A DNA stretch of 25,923 bases from Phycisphaeraceae bacterium (GTDB taxonomy: Bacteria; Planctomycetota; Phycisphaerae; Phycisphaerales; UBA1924): positions 1-25,923 of the forward strand of contig WUAJ01000010.1 of NCBI GenBank assembly GCA_009827215.1. Reading direction: 5' to 3'. Below the pieces are notes generated by a model. It ran no database searches, was not told the DNA's origin, and was given only the letters and a program-made list of their open reading frames with translations. The position numbers and the translations under genes are program-made. Shown here piece by piece: positions 1 to 8,317 of the stretch. How positions within the stretch are numbered: the first letter of the stretch is position 1; each line of letters starts with the position of its first letter.

Positions 1-1712
1 AAGGTTTCAAAACCGCGCTCACCCGCACGCTCAACGGCTACGCGAAGCGCACCGGGATCCTCAAAGAGAAAGACCCCAACCCATCGGGTGACGACCTCCG
101 CGAAGGACTCATCGCGATCATCTCCGTCAAGCTCCCCGATCCGCAGTTCAACAACCAGCCGAAGGAAAAACTCCTCAACCCAGAGATCGAGTCCTTCGTC
201 TCCGGATCGCTCCAAGAAGCCCTCAACAACTGGCTCGAAGAACACCCCGCCGACGCGAAGAAACTCTGCCTCAAAGGCATCGTCGCCGCCCAAGCACGCG
301 AAGCGGCACGCAAAGCACGCGAACTCACACGCCGCAAGACCGCGCTCGATTCAGGGTCCATGCCGCACAAACTCCGCGACTGCAAAACCAAAGACCTCGA
401 TCGCGCCGAACTCTTCATCGTGGAAGGTGATTCCGCAGGTGGTTCAGCGACCCAAGGCCGTGATGTGGAAACCCAAGCGATTCTCCCCCTCAAGGGAAAG
501 ATTCTCAATGTCGAGCGTGCACGCATCGACAAGGTCCTCGGATTCGAGGAAATCCGCACGCTCATCGCCGCGCTCAAATGCGGGATCGGCGCCGACTTCG
601 ACATCACCAAACTCCGCTACGGCAAGGTCATCATCATGACCGACGCGGATGTGGACGGATCGCACATCCGCACGCTCCTGCTCACCTTCTTCTTCCGCCA
701 AATGCCCGAGCTCATCCGGCGCGGACATGTCTACATTGCTCAGCCCCCGCTCTACCAGATCACGCGTGGAAAGAAGTCCCAGTTCGTCCTGAACGAACGC
801 ACCCTCGACAACGCGCTCACCGATCTCGGACTCGACGGCTCAGTCCTCCAAGTCCGCGACATCGAATCCGCACAGCCCGGCATTGAACCCAATGTCATCA
901 CATCGATCTCAGGACAGGACGCCCGGAGAGCAATCCAACTGCTCACCCGTCTGGGTGACCTCGTCACCATTGCTGAGCGTCGTGGGGTGAAGTTCATCGA
1001 CCTACTCGAAGCTCGCAAAGAGGGCGTGCTCCCAACTCACAAACTCACATCCCAAGCCGAGGACCTCTACGCGTGGTCTGAATCCGAAGCACTCCAGCTC
1101 CTCGAGTCCAAAGGATGGCGCCTTACACAAGACGCCGGGATCGAGGAGGAAGACGACGACACACCGGCGCTTGATCCCGATTCTCCAGAGTACGCCGCGA
1201 AGTTCAAGCAGGACAATGCGCCACAAGCAACGCTCCGCGAACTCCACGAGAACCGCGAGCTCGATTCGATCTTCAAAAACCTCGCCGAGCTCGGACTCGA
1301 CATCAACGACTACGGCTTGGTCCAAGAAGAATCCGTCACAGGAGAGAACCTCCCTGCACGATTCGCGTGGGTTACCGAAAAAACCTCCGCTACCAAGAAC
1401 GAAGACGGCGAAACAGTCTCACAATCCCGCACAGTCGAAGCCGCGAACATCCCATCGATCCTCGAAGCGCTCCACCAAATTGGTCGGCGCGGGATGGAGA
1501 TCAAGCGATTCAAAGGTCTGGGTGAGATGGACGCCGAGCAACTGTGGGAAACCACGATGGATGACACCAAGCGGACGCTCTACCGCGTCCAGTGGGAGCA
1601 CGCTTCTGAAGAAGCGAGCATGCTGTTCTCGCTGCTGATGGGTGAACAGGTCGAGCCTCGCAGAAAGTACATCGAGGACCACGCACTCGAAGTCAAGAAC
1701 CTCGATGTATAA
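1..1712 (+). CDS. gyrB: DNA gyrase subunit B, 3' part (5' end outside window)
   Basis: GyrB is the ATPase subunit of the type II topoisomerase that negatively supercoils DNA. The frame is open from base 3, giving 569 residues, so the N-terminal GHKL ATPase is missing. The visible part begins in the transducer domain (GFKTALTRT, then REGLIAIISVKLPDPQF) and continues into the TOPRIM domain, with EGDSAGGSA near residue 140 and the acidic metal site DADVDGSHIR near 215. About 240 residues separate PPLYQI from GMEIKRFKGLGEM, against a few tens in Bacillus GyrB. The insert sits where Escherichia coli GyrB has its roughly 170-residue insert. The C-terminal signature EPRRKYIED..KNLDV closes the gene. 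GyrB is preferred over ParE because of the insert and the C-terminal motif, but I cannot exclude ParE formally. About 240 bases separate it from the next gene. Confidence 0.96.
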   Translation, partial: GFKTALTRTLNGYAKRTGILKEKDPNPSGDDLREGLIAIISVKLPDPQFNNQPKEKLLNPEIESFVSGSLQEALNNWLEEHPADAKKLCLKGIVAAQAREAARKARELTRRKTALDSGSMPHKLRDCKTKDLDRAELFIVEGDSAGGSATQGRDVETQAILPLKGKILNVERARIDKVLGFEEIRTLIAALKCGIGADFDITKLRYGKVIIMTDADVDGSHIRTLLLTFFFRQMPELIRRGHVYIAQPPLYQITRGKKSQFVLNERTLDNALTDLGLDGSVLQVRDIESAQPGIEPNVITSISGQDARRAIQLLTRLGDLVTIAERRGVKFIDLLEARKEGVLPTHKLTSQAEDLYAWSESEALQLLESKGWRLTQDAGIEEEDDDTPALDPDSPEYAAKFKQDNAPQATLRELHENRELDSIFKNLAELGLDINDYGLVQEESVTGENLPARFAWVTEKTSATKNEDGETVSQSRTVEAANIPSILEALHQIGRRGMEIKRFKGLGEMDAEQLWETTMDDTKRTLYRVQWEHASEEASMLFSLLMGEQVEPRRKYIEDHALEVKNLDV

Positions 1713-1745
1713 CACATACAAGGCCGTTCAACTGATCGCCACAAC

Positions 1746-1759
1746 TGGGTGATCACCCA
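1746..1759. promoter_or_regulatory. Perfect 14-base palindrome between gyrB and the PilZ gene
   Basis: TGGGTGATCACCCA is a perfect inverted repeat with no loop and no T-run after it, so it resembles an operator half-site pair more than a terminator. It lies 33 bases after the gyrB stop and about 200 before the next start. A weak promoter-like pair, TTGCGA at 1854-1859 and TATCCA at 1876-1881 with a 16-base spacer, lies further downstream. Nothing identifies the binding protein. Confidence 0.3.
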
Positions 1760-1955
1760 CTCAATTCCGCGCCCCGCATACCCCACATTCCCGGAGTAAC
1801 CGGACGCGTCGATCGTGGGTATCGGACCCCATTTCGGCGACTTTTGAGCACGATTGCGACTGGAGTAATTCACCCTATCCAATCCCCCGATGTTCCTGCT
1901 TGTGCATCCACGGGCTCATTTTGAGCCGCTCACACACGCTCGCCGGAATGATCGA

Positions 1956-3089
1956 ATGGACGAAAGCCAAACCAACACGCTGCGACTCGGGATCCGAGAG
2001 CTCCACGCGCTGCTCGATAAAATCGAACGCGAGCGTCCATTGAGCAAAAACGCATGCCGAGAGTTTGTCCGTTGGGAGTTCAGGATTGTCCGCGCCGATC
2101 TCACCATCGAACACACCTCCGGATCCAAGGTCACACTCCCAGTCGCAACACGCAACATCTCGCGAGGCGGGATCTCCATCCTCCATTCCTCATTCATCTA
2201 TCCTGGATCGGTTTGCAACATCACCGCGGAGTTCGAAGGTGGCAATAAGCTCGAGATCAACGGCACAGTCAAACGCTGCGACCATCTCGGTGGGAAAGTC
2301 CACGAGATCGGGATCGAGTTCGACAAAGAAGTCTCGACCAAGGAACTGCTCGGACTCGATCCGATGCAGGAAGCCTACTCCCTTGAGTGCATTGACCCCA
2401 CAGGTCTCCATGGCACAGTCCTCCTGATCACCAGCTCAGACCTCGATCAGCAACTCCTCATCAGACTCCTCGAAGAAACCAGTCTGTCCATCTCGGTCGC
2501 CGACACACCTGAAACTGCAGTCCAACGCGCCAAGAAGGGATGCGAACTCATCCTGACAGAGTTCGCGATCGAAGGCCACTCCGCTTCGGACATCCTCGCT
2601 TCACTCCGCGGGGAAGGCATCGATTCACCCGTCCTCGTGATGACCTCTGACACATCGCAAAATGTCCGCGATGAGATGCGGATGGCAGGCGCTTCAGGAC
2701 TCATCACAAAGCCATTCACGCGAGAACGACTGCTCCAGGCGCTCGCTGAGTTTCTCCTCGCTGATGGTGATACAGGCCCCCTGTATTCCACCCTTCCGAC
2801 TGAGGACCCCGCGTACGAGATCCTATCGAAGTTCCTCAGTGATCTCTCACGCATGATCCTGACACTCGAGCGCTCACTCCAAGACTCGGATTACGACAAC
2901 TGTCTCAACATTTGTAGGTCCCTTGCTTGCTCCGCGGCGCCCCTCGGATTCGAGAGCATCGGACAACTCGCCGTCCAGACCGAATGCGCCCTCATGCAAG
3001 GCACAGCCGTCCGTGACGCAGCAGCAGATATCAGACAACTCATCATCGCATGCAGGAGAATCAAGGCAAAGCCCAAAGCCGTTGCATAG
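1956..3089 (+). CDS. PilZ domain protein with degenerate receiver and Hpt-like domains (paralog 1)
   Basis: This protein has 377 residues in three parts. Residues about 35-135 form a PilZ domain, the c-di-GMP-binding fold, with overlapping RxxxR motifs (REFVR and RWEFR, 35-43) and NISRGG (67-72). Residues about 152-270 read as a response-regulator receiver. Its Thr (VMTSD) and Lys252 (ITKPF) are kept, but the first acidic pair is altered and the phospho-acceptor Asp is Glu202 (ILTEF). Residues about 285-375 resemble an Hpt helical bundle (CRSLACSAAPLGF) in which the phospho-histidine position is Arg321. The frame extends upstream to an ATG at 1890. I prefer 1956 because the preceding 22 residues look non-domain and the paralog begins similarly; neither start has a convincing ribosome site. 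It lies 87 bases before its paralog and upstream of a hybrid kinase, so a shared signalling role is likely. Domain calls are from motif reading only. Confidence 0.85.
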   Translation: MDESQTNTLRLGIRELHALLDKIERERPLSKNACREFVRWEFRIVRADLTIEHTSGSKVTLPVATRNISRGGISILHSSFIYPGSVCNITAEFEGGNKLEINGTVKRCDHLGGKVHEIGIEFDKEVSTKELLGLDPMQEAYSLECIDPTGLHGTVLLITSSDLDQQLLIRLLEETSLSISVADTPETAVQRAKKGCELILTEFAIEGHSASDILASLRGEGIDSPVLVMTSDTSQNVRDEMRMAGASGLITKPFTRERLLQALAEFLLADGDTGPLYSTLPTEDPAYEILSKFLSDLSRMILTLERSLQDSDYDNCLNICRSLACSAAPLGFESIGQLAVQTECALMQGTAVRDAAADIRQLIIACRRIKAKPKAVA

Positions 3090-3176
3090 ATCACCAATAA
3101 CCGCACACACCACACCACTCACCCGATAGCACAAACACCACACCCTAGTCTTCGGACTGCTTGAGAGAACATCATC

Positions 3177-4325
3177 ATGGCTTACGACTTCATGGACAAA
3201 CCGCGCGTCGCGACCAACACACGCAATACCCTCTCTGTTGATGGCTTGCTGTACCAGCGCCTCATCGAAAAACTCGACGAAAGCTCAAGCAAAGGCAAGC
3301 CGAGCGCCAAAAGAATTTACCGACGCCTCGGATACGCCCACCCCAAGATCAATCTGCATATCGAATCCGAGGGACACAACGCACGGACCCTTGTCGTCGC
3401 AACTAGAAACCTATCGCAAGGCGGTGTCTCGATCCTCCACTCAAGCTTCATGTACAACGGCACGCTCGTTACCGTCGACCTGCTTGATGCACAAGGAATG
3501 GTTGTCCCACGCCATGGAACGGTCACCAGATGCGAACACCGAGGTGGACGAGTCCATGAGGTCGGAATCAAGTTCGACGAAGAAGTCAAACTCCGCAACT
3601 TCCTCATCCAAGACGAGGACCTCCTGCTCCACGCAAGAGAGCGAGTCGATCCAGAACAGATGAACATCAAACTCCTGGTCTATTCCACAGAAACCGAGTT
3701 CTCCTCGCTACTCCGTCAATACCTTCTCCCCTCAAACCTCTGTTACACATTCGCAAAGACCAAGGAAGAAGCGGTTGAAAAATCAAAGGACCAGGACATG
3801 CTCATGTTCCGTGTCAGCGATGATCCAACAAACCTCGCTGAACTCGTCCGGAGCATCCGCGAAGACGGCTACTCGAACCCGATCATCCTTGTAGGACAAC
3901 CCAAAAACCCACTAGACCTGCATGTGATCAACGCCTGCGGCGGAGACATGGTCCTCCCTTGGCCCGTCGACGACCAAACACTCCTCTGCTCGATCGGAGA
4001 GTTTGTATTCAACGAATGGACACCAGAATCCCTTGAGAATATCCGCTCGTGTATCTCACCAGAAACACGACAGGTCCTCACCATGGAGATCGCTAAGCTC
4101 GGGGTCACACTCGATCAACAAGTCCGCGTCGACAACCAGCAGGATGTCCACCAATCCTGTCAACGCATCAAACTTCTCGCACCGCTCCTCGGACTCAACT
4201 CCATGAAAACCGCGATCGACACCATGACCGAACAGACCGCGGCAGAAGGATCTATCAAACACCTCGCCGATGAACTGAGTGAAATCACATCAATCTGTAA
4301 AGCCCTCAACAGTATCGCTGCGTAA
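3177..4325 (+). CDS. PilZ domain protein with degenerate receiver and Hpt-like domains (paralog 2)
   Basis: This 382-residue paralog of the preceding protein has the same order of parts. The PilZ region (about 45-145) keeps NLSQGG and an RIYRR motif, but aligned to paralog 1 the last arginine of its RWEFR is Ala. The receiver-like region (about 160-280) is more eroded: the phospho-acceptor position is Arg212 (LMFRVSDD) and the conserved Lys is Trp262 (LPWPV). The Hpt-like C-terminus has Gln329 (CQRIKLLAPLLGL) where the phospho-histidine should be. The spacing from acceptor to Lys position is 50 residues in both paralogs, which supports the alignment. The start has a GAGAGA element about 8 bases upstream. 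The stop is 5 bases before the hybrid kinase ATG, so translational coupling is likely. It probably arose by tandem duplication followed by faster decay of the phospho-sites. Confidence 0.85.
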   Translation: MAYDFMDKPRVATNTRNTLSVDGLLYQRLIEKLDESSSKGKPSAKRIYRRLGYAHPKINLHIESEGHNARTLVVATRNLSQGGVSILHSSFMYNGTLVTVDLLDAQGMVVPRHGTVTRCEHRGGRVHEVGIKFDEEVKLRNFLIQDEDLLLHARERVDPEQMNIKLLVYSTETEFSSLLRQYLLPSNLCYTFAKTKEEAVEKSKDQDMLMFRVSDDPTNLAELVRSIREDGYSNPIILVGQPKNPLDLHVINACGGDMVLPWPVDDQTLLCSIGEFVFNEWTPESLENIRSCISPETRQVLTMEIAKLGVTLDQQVRVDNQQDVHQSCQRIKLLAPLLGLNSMKTAIDTMTEQTAAEGSIKHLADELSEITSICKALNSIAA

Positions 4326-4330
4326 GTAAC

Positions 4331-6256
4331 ATGCCCACCCCACCACTAATCAAGCTCTTGCGAACCAAGCTGCACACGCTCGTGTCAACGATCGGTATCG
4401 CCACAAGCGTTTCGATCACAGGCATTTTCGTGCTTGCTCTGATCGTCATGATCAAACTCGGATCAATCCACAGCCCACACAATCAGAAGCTCGTTGACCT
4501 CTCCAGCGATCAAGCCGTGCTCAGCATTCAGTTCGTAAGCACGATCGACGACATCGATCTTGCGCTGCGTACAGAGAGTTGGGACATGATCGACCCCTCC
4601 ATTACCACATTTACCGAGCAATACAACAAGTGGATAACCACCCACCAAGAACTCAGCGTCAATCGGATCAACCAAAGTATCAAAGACGAATCTGGACTCA
4701 GCATTGCTGATCACTTTGATCGAATCGCGTACAACAAATCCCAGATCACGCAGTCTTTCAACGAGCTTAAGCTGGTCACCGACAGCATTGTCCGCCGAGC
4801 GCCGTACATCAGCCACAGCACCCAAAGCAGGGTCTTCGCTTCCGCTCAATCCATCCGCGAGCAGTTCCCGGCGTATATCGATTCAATCACGCAGATCAAC
4901 ACACTCTACAAATCACATGAAATCCAGTTCAGAAAGCAATCAATCGCAAGCATCCAGCGACTGTGCTTCTTGCTCATGATGATACTGCTCGCGCTCCCAG
5001 TGTTTGTGATCGCCCCCAAGATCCGCTCGATGCATGCAACCCAACTATACCTCAAGTCCCAGCTTGTTGACGCTCAAGCAGAAGCGTCGCACCGCTGGAG
5101 CCTGCTCGCTTCACTCGCTCAAGAGATCCGTAAGCCGATGAACACCATCATGGGAGTTGCATCCAAGCTCTTGAACGCACAGCAGAACGAAGAAACCAAA
5201 GCAGAACACGAACAAGACATTGAAACCGCAAGCAATGGACTCAACACGCTCGTCGATGACATCCTCCAGATCTCCTCGATCAATGCGGACACCTTCAGCA
5301 ACAACTCCCAACCCACCGATCTCCGAGCACTCTTCGACTCAATCGAGAATCGCTACCAAACCCTTGCATTCAACAAGGGGCTCACGCTCAAAGTCCAACT
5401 CGACGAGTCGTGCCCCACTTCCATCACCACCGACGAACTCCACCTCAATCGCATACTCGAAAAACTCATCGACAACGCGATCGAGTACACCAAATCCGGA
5501 TCGGTAAACATCCAAGCGTCCTTGGAGCAAACCATTCATCAAGAGTCAACACAGGATCAACTCATTATCCGGATCGTCGATACCGGGATCGGGATCAACC
5601 ACGAGCACATCCCTCGGATCTTCGATGCATTCCATCGCATCGACGAAAGCGAAAGCAACACCCAAGACCATCACGGCTTCGGACTCACCATCGCACGCGC
5701 CCTCGCAAAGCAACTCGGAGGAGATATCGCGATCGAATCCGCATCAGGCGCTGGATGCTACGCGACCCTCACGATCGATCCTGGAGAATACTCCTTCGCA
5801 GCAACCTCGAACCCGATCGATGAATCGTCAGATTCCCACCATGACATACTCGTATCCAAGCGTGTGCTCATTGCCGATGATCACGATGACATCCACCAAC
5901 TGTTCCCGCGTCACCTCACCAAAGCAGGATGCAGCGTGGAACTCGCAGCCGACGGCCAACAAGCCGTTGACAAAGTGCTCAGCGCCAGCCAATCGGACGC
6001 CCCCTTCAATCTCATCCTCATGGACATGCAGATGCCTGTCCTCGACGGATTCGATGCCACCGCGATCCTCAGAGAAGATGGGATCACCACTCCAATCATT
6101 GCCGTCACCGCTTACAGCACCGCCGATGATCGCACGCGATGCCTACAAGCCGGATGCGATGCGTACCTCGCCAAACCCGCCGACAAGGCAGACCTGCTCG
6201 ATTTGTGCGCGGAACAGTTACGAAAAGCCCAATCCCAGTTCAATGAGGCCGCTTAA
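4331..6256 (+). CDS. Membrane hybrid histidine kinase lacking the DHp histidine, with C-terminal receiver
   Basis: This 641-residue protein has a first membrane segment (about 17-42), a roughly 165-residue periplasmic sensor region of unrecognised family, and a second membrane segment (about 210-230). A HisKA-like helical hairpin follows. Its H-box reads LAQEIRKPMN, where the family has SHEIRTPMN, so the phosphorylated His is Gln264 (codon CAA at 5120-5122). The ATPase domain looks intact, with N-box Asn382 (DNAIEYT), DTGIGI at 417-422, and GFGL at 449-452. A linker leads to a receiver (about 511-632) with ADD, the acceptor Asp565 (LMDMQMP), Thr in AVTAY and Lys in LAKPA, all as expected. The kinase core therefore cannot autophosphorylate on its usual site although the attached receiver could accept phosphate. 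It is coupled to the upstream PilZ gene by a 5-base gap. The minus-strand tRNA terminator stem lies just past the stop. Confidence 0.93.
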   Translation: MPTPPLIKLLRTKLHTLVSTIGIATSVSITGIFVLALIVMIKLGSIHSPHNQKLVDLSSDQAVLSIQFVSTIDDIDLALRTESWDMIDPSITTFTEQYNKWITTHQELSVNRINQSIKDESGLSIADHFDRIAYNKSQITQSFNELKLVTDSIVRRAPYISHSTQSRVFASAQSIREQFPAYIDSITQINTLYKSHEIQFRKQSIASIQRLCFLLMMILLALPVFVIAPKIRSMHATQLYLKSQLVDAQAEASHRWSLLASLAQEIRKPMNTIMGVASKLLNAQQNEETKAEHEQDIETASNGLNTLVDDILQISSINADTFSNNSQPTDLRALFDSIENRYQTLAFNKGLTLKVQLDESCPTSITTDELHLNRILEKLIDNAIEYTKSGSVNIQASLEQTIHQESTQDQLIIRIVDTGIGINHEHIPRIFDAFHRIDESESNTQDHHGFGLTIARALAKQLGGDIAIESASGAGCYATLTIDPGEYSFAATSNPIDESSDSHHDILVSKRVLIADDHDDIHQLFPRHLTKAGCSVELAADGQQAVDKVLSASQSDAPFNLILMDMQMPVLDGFDATAILREDGITTPIIAVTAYSTADDRTRCLQAGCDAYLAKPADKADLLDLCAEQLRKAQSQFNEAA

Positions 6257-6269
6257 ACCTCAAATCATC

Positions 6270-6309
6270 ACAAAAACAAACAAACGCGAGTGCCAATGCA
6301 CACGCGTTT
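6270..6309 (-). terminator. Terminator of tRNA-His
   Basis: Read on the minus strand, a long stem (6282-6309) has outer arms AAACGCG/CGCGTTT and inner arms GTGC/GCAC around a 4-base loop, with one T-T mismatch between the two helices. It is followed by a T-rich tail (complement of 6270-6281). It starts about 30 bases after the tRNA 3' end. The plus-strand kinase gene ends 25 bases to the left of the stem, so the stem may also slow that transcript, but there is no T-run on the plus side. Confidence 0.75.
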
Positions 6310-6338
6310 CGAACATTCTGCAATACAAGATTGGAAAG

Positions 6339-6412
6339 GGTGAACGACGGGGCTCGAACCCGCGACATCCTGGACCACAACCAGGTGCTCTACCAACTGA
6401 GCTACGTCCACC
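6339..6412 (-). tRNA. tRNA-His (anticodon GTG)
   Basis: The reverse complement folds as a full cloverleaf. The acceptor is GTGGACG paired with CGTTCAC (one G-U), the D-arm contains AGCTCAGTTGGTAGAGC, the anticodon loop is TTGTGGT within CCTGG/CCAGG, and the T-arm contains GGGTTCGAGCCCC. The anticodon GTG reads histidine. Position 6412 supplies the extra 5' G(-1) and position 6339 the discriminator C, the pair recognised by histidyl-tRNA synthetase. CCA is not encoded. The gene lies opposite to both of its neighbours. Confidence 0.97.
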
Positions 6413-6446
6413 AACTCAAAGACCCGCAAAGCAAGTCCCGGCCCCA

Positions 6447-6475
6447 AGGATAGCCGACAATCACACCGAAAGTCA
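6447..6475 (-). promoter_or_regulatory. Candidate promoter for tRNA-His
   Basis: On the minus strand TGACTT (6470-6475) and TATCCT (6447-6452) are separated by 17 bases, and the -10 lies about 35 bases upstream of the tRNA 5' end. The match to sigma-70 consensus is partial. The rest of the 6413-6635 gap must also carry the pckA promoter, for which I see no convincing pair (TTGACC at 6483-6488 lacks a good -10). Confidence 0.35.
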
Positions 6476-6635
6476 CCCCCCATTGACCACCTTTTCAACC
6501 ACTTTTACCCCTTCAGTGTCTACGATTCATACCCAAATTTCGTGACGCGACGCCGCTGCGACGGATCCCCCGGCACAGGCGCCACACAAACTTGGAGCAC
6601 CCAAAAGTGCCCTTGCTAGACGCAGGAAACGATTC

Positions 6636-8231
6636 ATGAGCACCATCAGTATCCCTGGACTCGACCTCGGCGCCAAAACAACACACACCAATCTCTCCAC
6701 GGCCCAACTCGTCGAGATCGTCCTCGCACGAGGTGAAGGCAAACTCGCCGCAAACGGAGCCGTCAATGTCTTCACAGGAGATCGCACCGGACGCTCCCCA
6801 ACAGACAAACGCCTTGAAGACACACCAGCAATCCATGACGACATCGATTGGGGCAAGGTCAATATGCCCATCACCCCAGTCCAGTTCGACAAAGCCGTCG
6901 AGATCGCGACCCGTTACCTCAACACGCAAGAAGAAATCTTCGTCTTCGAAGGCTTCGTCGGCGCCGACACCTCGCACAGACTCGGTGTTCAGGTGCTCAC
7001 CACCAAAGCGTGGCACGCACTCTTCGCTGAAACACTCTTCATCAAACCAGGTTCCGCATCAGACTCCGGCGACGGCTCATGGTCGCACGACTGGACAGTC
7101 ATCAACGCAGGATGCCACAAGCTGACTCCCGAAGAGCAAGCGGAACTCGGACACGACACACCCATCATCATCGCCCAATCACTCGAGAAGAAAACCGTTG
7201 TCATCATCGGCTCCGAGTACGCCGGTGAAATGAAGAAGGGCCTATTCTACGCGATGAACTACGACATGCCGGACCAAGGGGTCTTCCCGATGCACTGCTC
7301 CTGCAATGTCGACAAGCAAGACACCTCCAATGTCGCACTCTTCTTCGGTCTCTCCGGAACAGGAAAGACCACGCTCTCCGCTGATCCAAACCGAGGTCTC
7401 ATCGGCGACGACGAGCACGGCTGGGGTCCCAACGGCGTCTTCAACTTCGAAGGAGGCTGCTACGCGAAAGTCATCGGACTCACCCACGAAACCGAACCAG
7501 AAATCTGGGACGCGATCCGCTTCGGATCTGTGCTCGAAAACACGATCATCGACGAGCACACCCGCATCCCAGACTACAACGATGTCTCGGTCACTCAGAA
7601 CACACGCGTGACCTACCCAGTCGATTACATCGACGGCGCGATCATCCCCTCCGTCTGCTCACATCCAAAGAATGTCATCTTCCTCACCGCAGACGCGTTC
7701 GGCGTGATGCCCCCAGTCTCCAAGCTCACACCAGAGCAAGCGATGTATTACTTCATCAACGGCTACACCTCCAAACTCGCTGGTACCGAAGCAGGTGTCA
7801 CCGATCCAATCCCGAGCTTCTCTCCATGCTTCGGAGGCCCATTCATGCCGCGTCCGGCCGCAGAATATGCCAAGATGCTCGCCGAGCGCACCAACGAACA
7901 CGGCGCCAATGTTTGGCTCCTCAACACAGGGTGGTCAGGAGGCCCCTACGGCACCGGAGAACGCTTCTCGCTCAAGTACACCCGCGCCATGGTCACCGCG
8001 ATCCTCGACGGCTCGCTCTCCAGCGTTCCAACCCAAGAGCACCCAATCTTCGGACTCCACATGCCGACCACCGTTCCGAATGTCCCAGACGAGGTCCTCA
8101 ACCCGCGCAACACCTGGGCCGACAAGGACGCATACGACGCGAAAGCAACCGAGCTCGCCAAACTCTTCCGTCAGAACGACACGAAGTACGACCTCCCAGC
8201 CGACATCCTCTCCGGCGGACCAAAGACTTAA
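6636..8231 (+). CDS. pckA: Phosphoenolpyruvate carboxykinase (ATP)
   Basis: The enzyme converts oxaloacetate and ATP to phosphoenolpyruvate, CO2 and ADP, the entry step of gluconeogenesis in the cytoplasm. At 531 residues it has the normal length for the ATP-dependent family. Diagnostic motifs are FTGDRTGRSP near residue 48, the P-loop GLSGTGKTTLS (238-248, Lys244 and Thr245), the metal-binding kinase-2 loop LIGDDEHGWG (255-264), FNFEGGCYAK, and NTGWSGGPYGTG near the C-terminus. The start has AGGAAA about 8 bases upstream. It stands alone: a tRNA on the other strand is upstream and a strong terminator follows 24 bases after the stop. Third positions are C-rich, as in other plus-strand genes here. 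Confidence 0.98.
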   Translation: MSTISIPGLDLGAKTTHTNLSTAQLVEIVLARGEGKLAANGAVNVFTGDRTGRSPTDKRLEDTPAIHDDIDWGKVNMPITPVQFDKAVEIATRYLNTQEEIFVFEGFVGADTSHRLGVQVLTTKAWHALFAETLFIKPGSASDSGDGSWSHDWTVINAGCHKLTPEEQAELGHDTPIIIAQSLEKKTVVIIGSEYAGEMKKGLFYAMNYDMPDQGVFPMHCSCNVDKQDTSNVALFFGLSGTGKTTLSADPNRGLIGDDEHGWGPNGVFNFEGGCYAKVIGLTHETEPEIWDAIRFGSVLENTIIDEHTRIPDYNDVSVTQNTRVTYPVDYIDGAIIPSVCSHPKNVIFLTADAFGVMPPVSKLTPEQAMYYFINGYTSKLAGTEAGVTDPIPSFSPCFGGPFMPRPAAEYAKMLAERTNEHGANVWLLNTGWSGGPYGTGERFSLKYTRAMVTAILDGSLSSVPTQEHPIFGLHMPTTVPNVPDEVLNPRNTWADKDAYDAKATELAKLFRQNDTKYDLPADILSGGPKT

Positions 8232-8254
8232 ACAAATTTATTATTCCAACCACC

Positions 8255-8284
8255 AAACCGACCCAAACGGGTCGGTTTTTCTTT
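8255..8284 (+). terminator. Rho-independent terminator after pckA
   Basis: A 9-base-pair stem, AACCGACCC (8256-8264) with GGGTCGGTT (8269-8277), closes a 4-base AAAC loop and is followed by a T-run. It separates pckA from the next gene, whose start is 34 bases further on. Confidence 0.92.
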
Positions 8285-8317
8285 CTATCCTCTACTTCAT
8301 ACATAAGGAGTATTTCA

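Noticed and set aside
3147..3158. AGTC-TTCG-GACT mini-hairpin with a UUCG tetraloop before PilZ paralog 2
   Set aside because: The stem is only 4 base pairs and there is no T-run or regulatory context; such a motif is common by chance.
6483..6510. TTGACC as a -35 for pckA
   Set aside because: At 17 bases' spacing the -10 position is TTACCC, too far from consensus to support a call.
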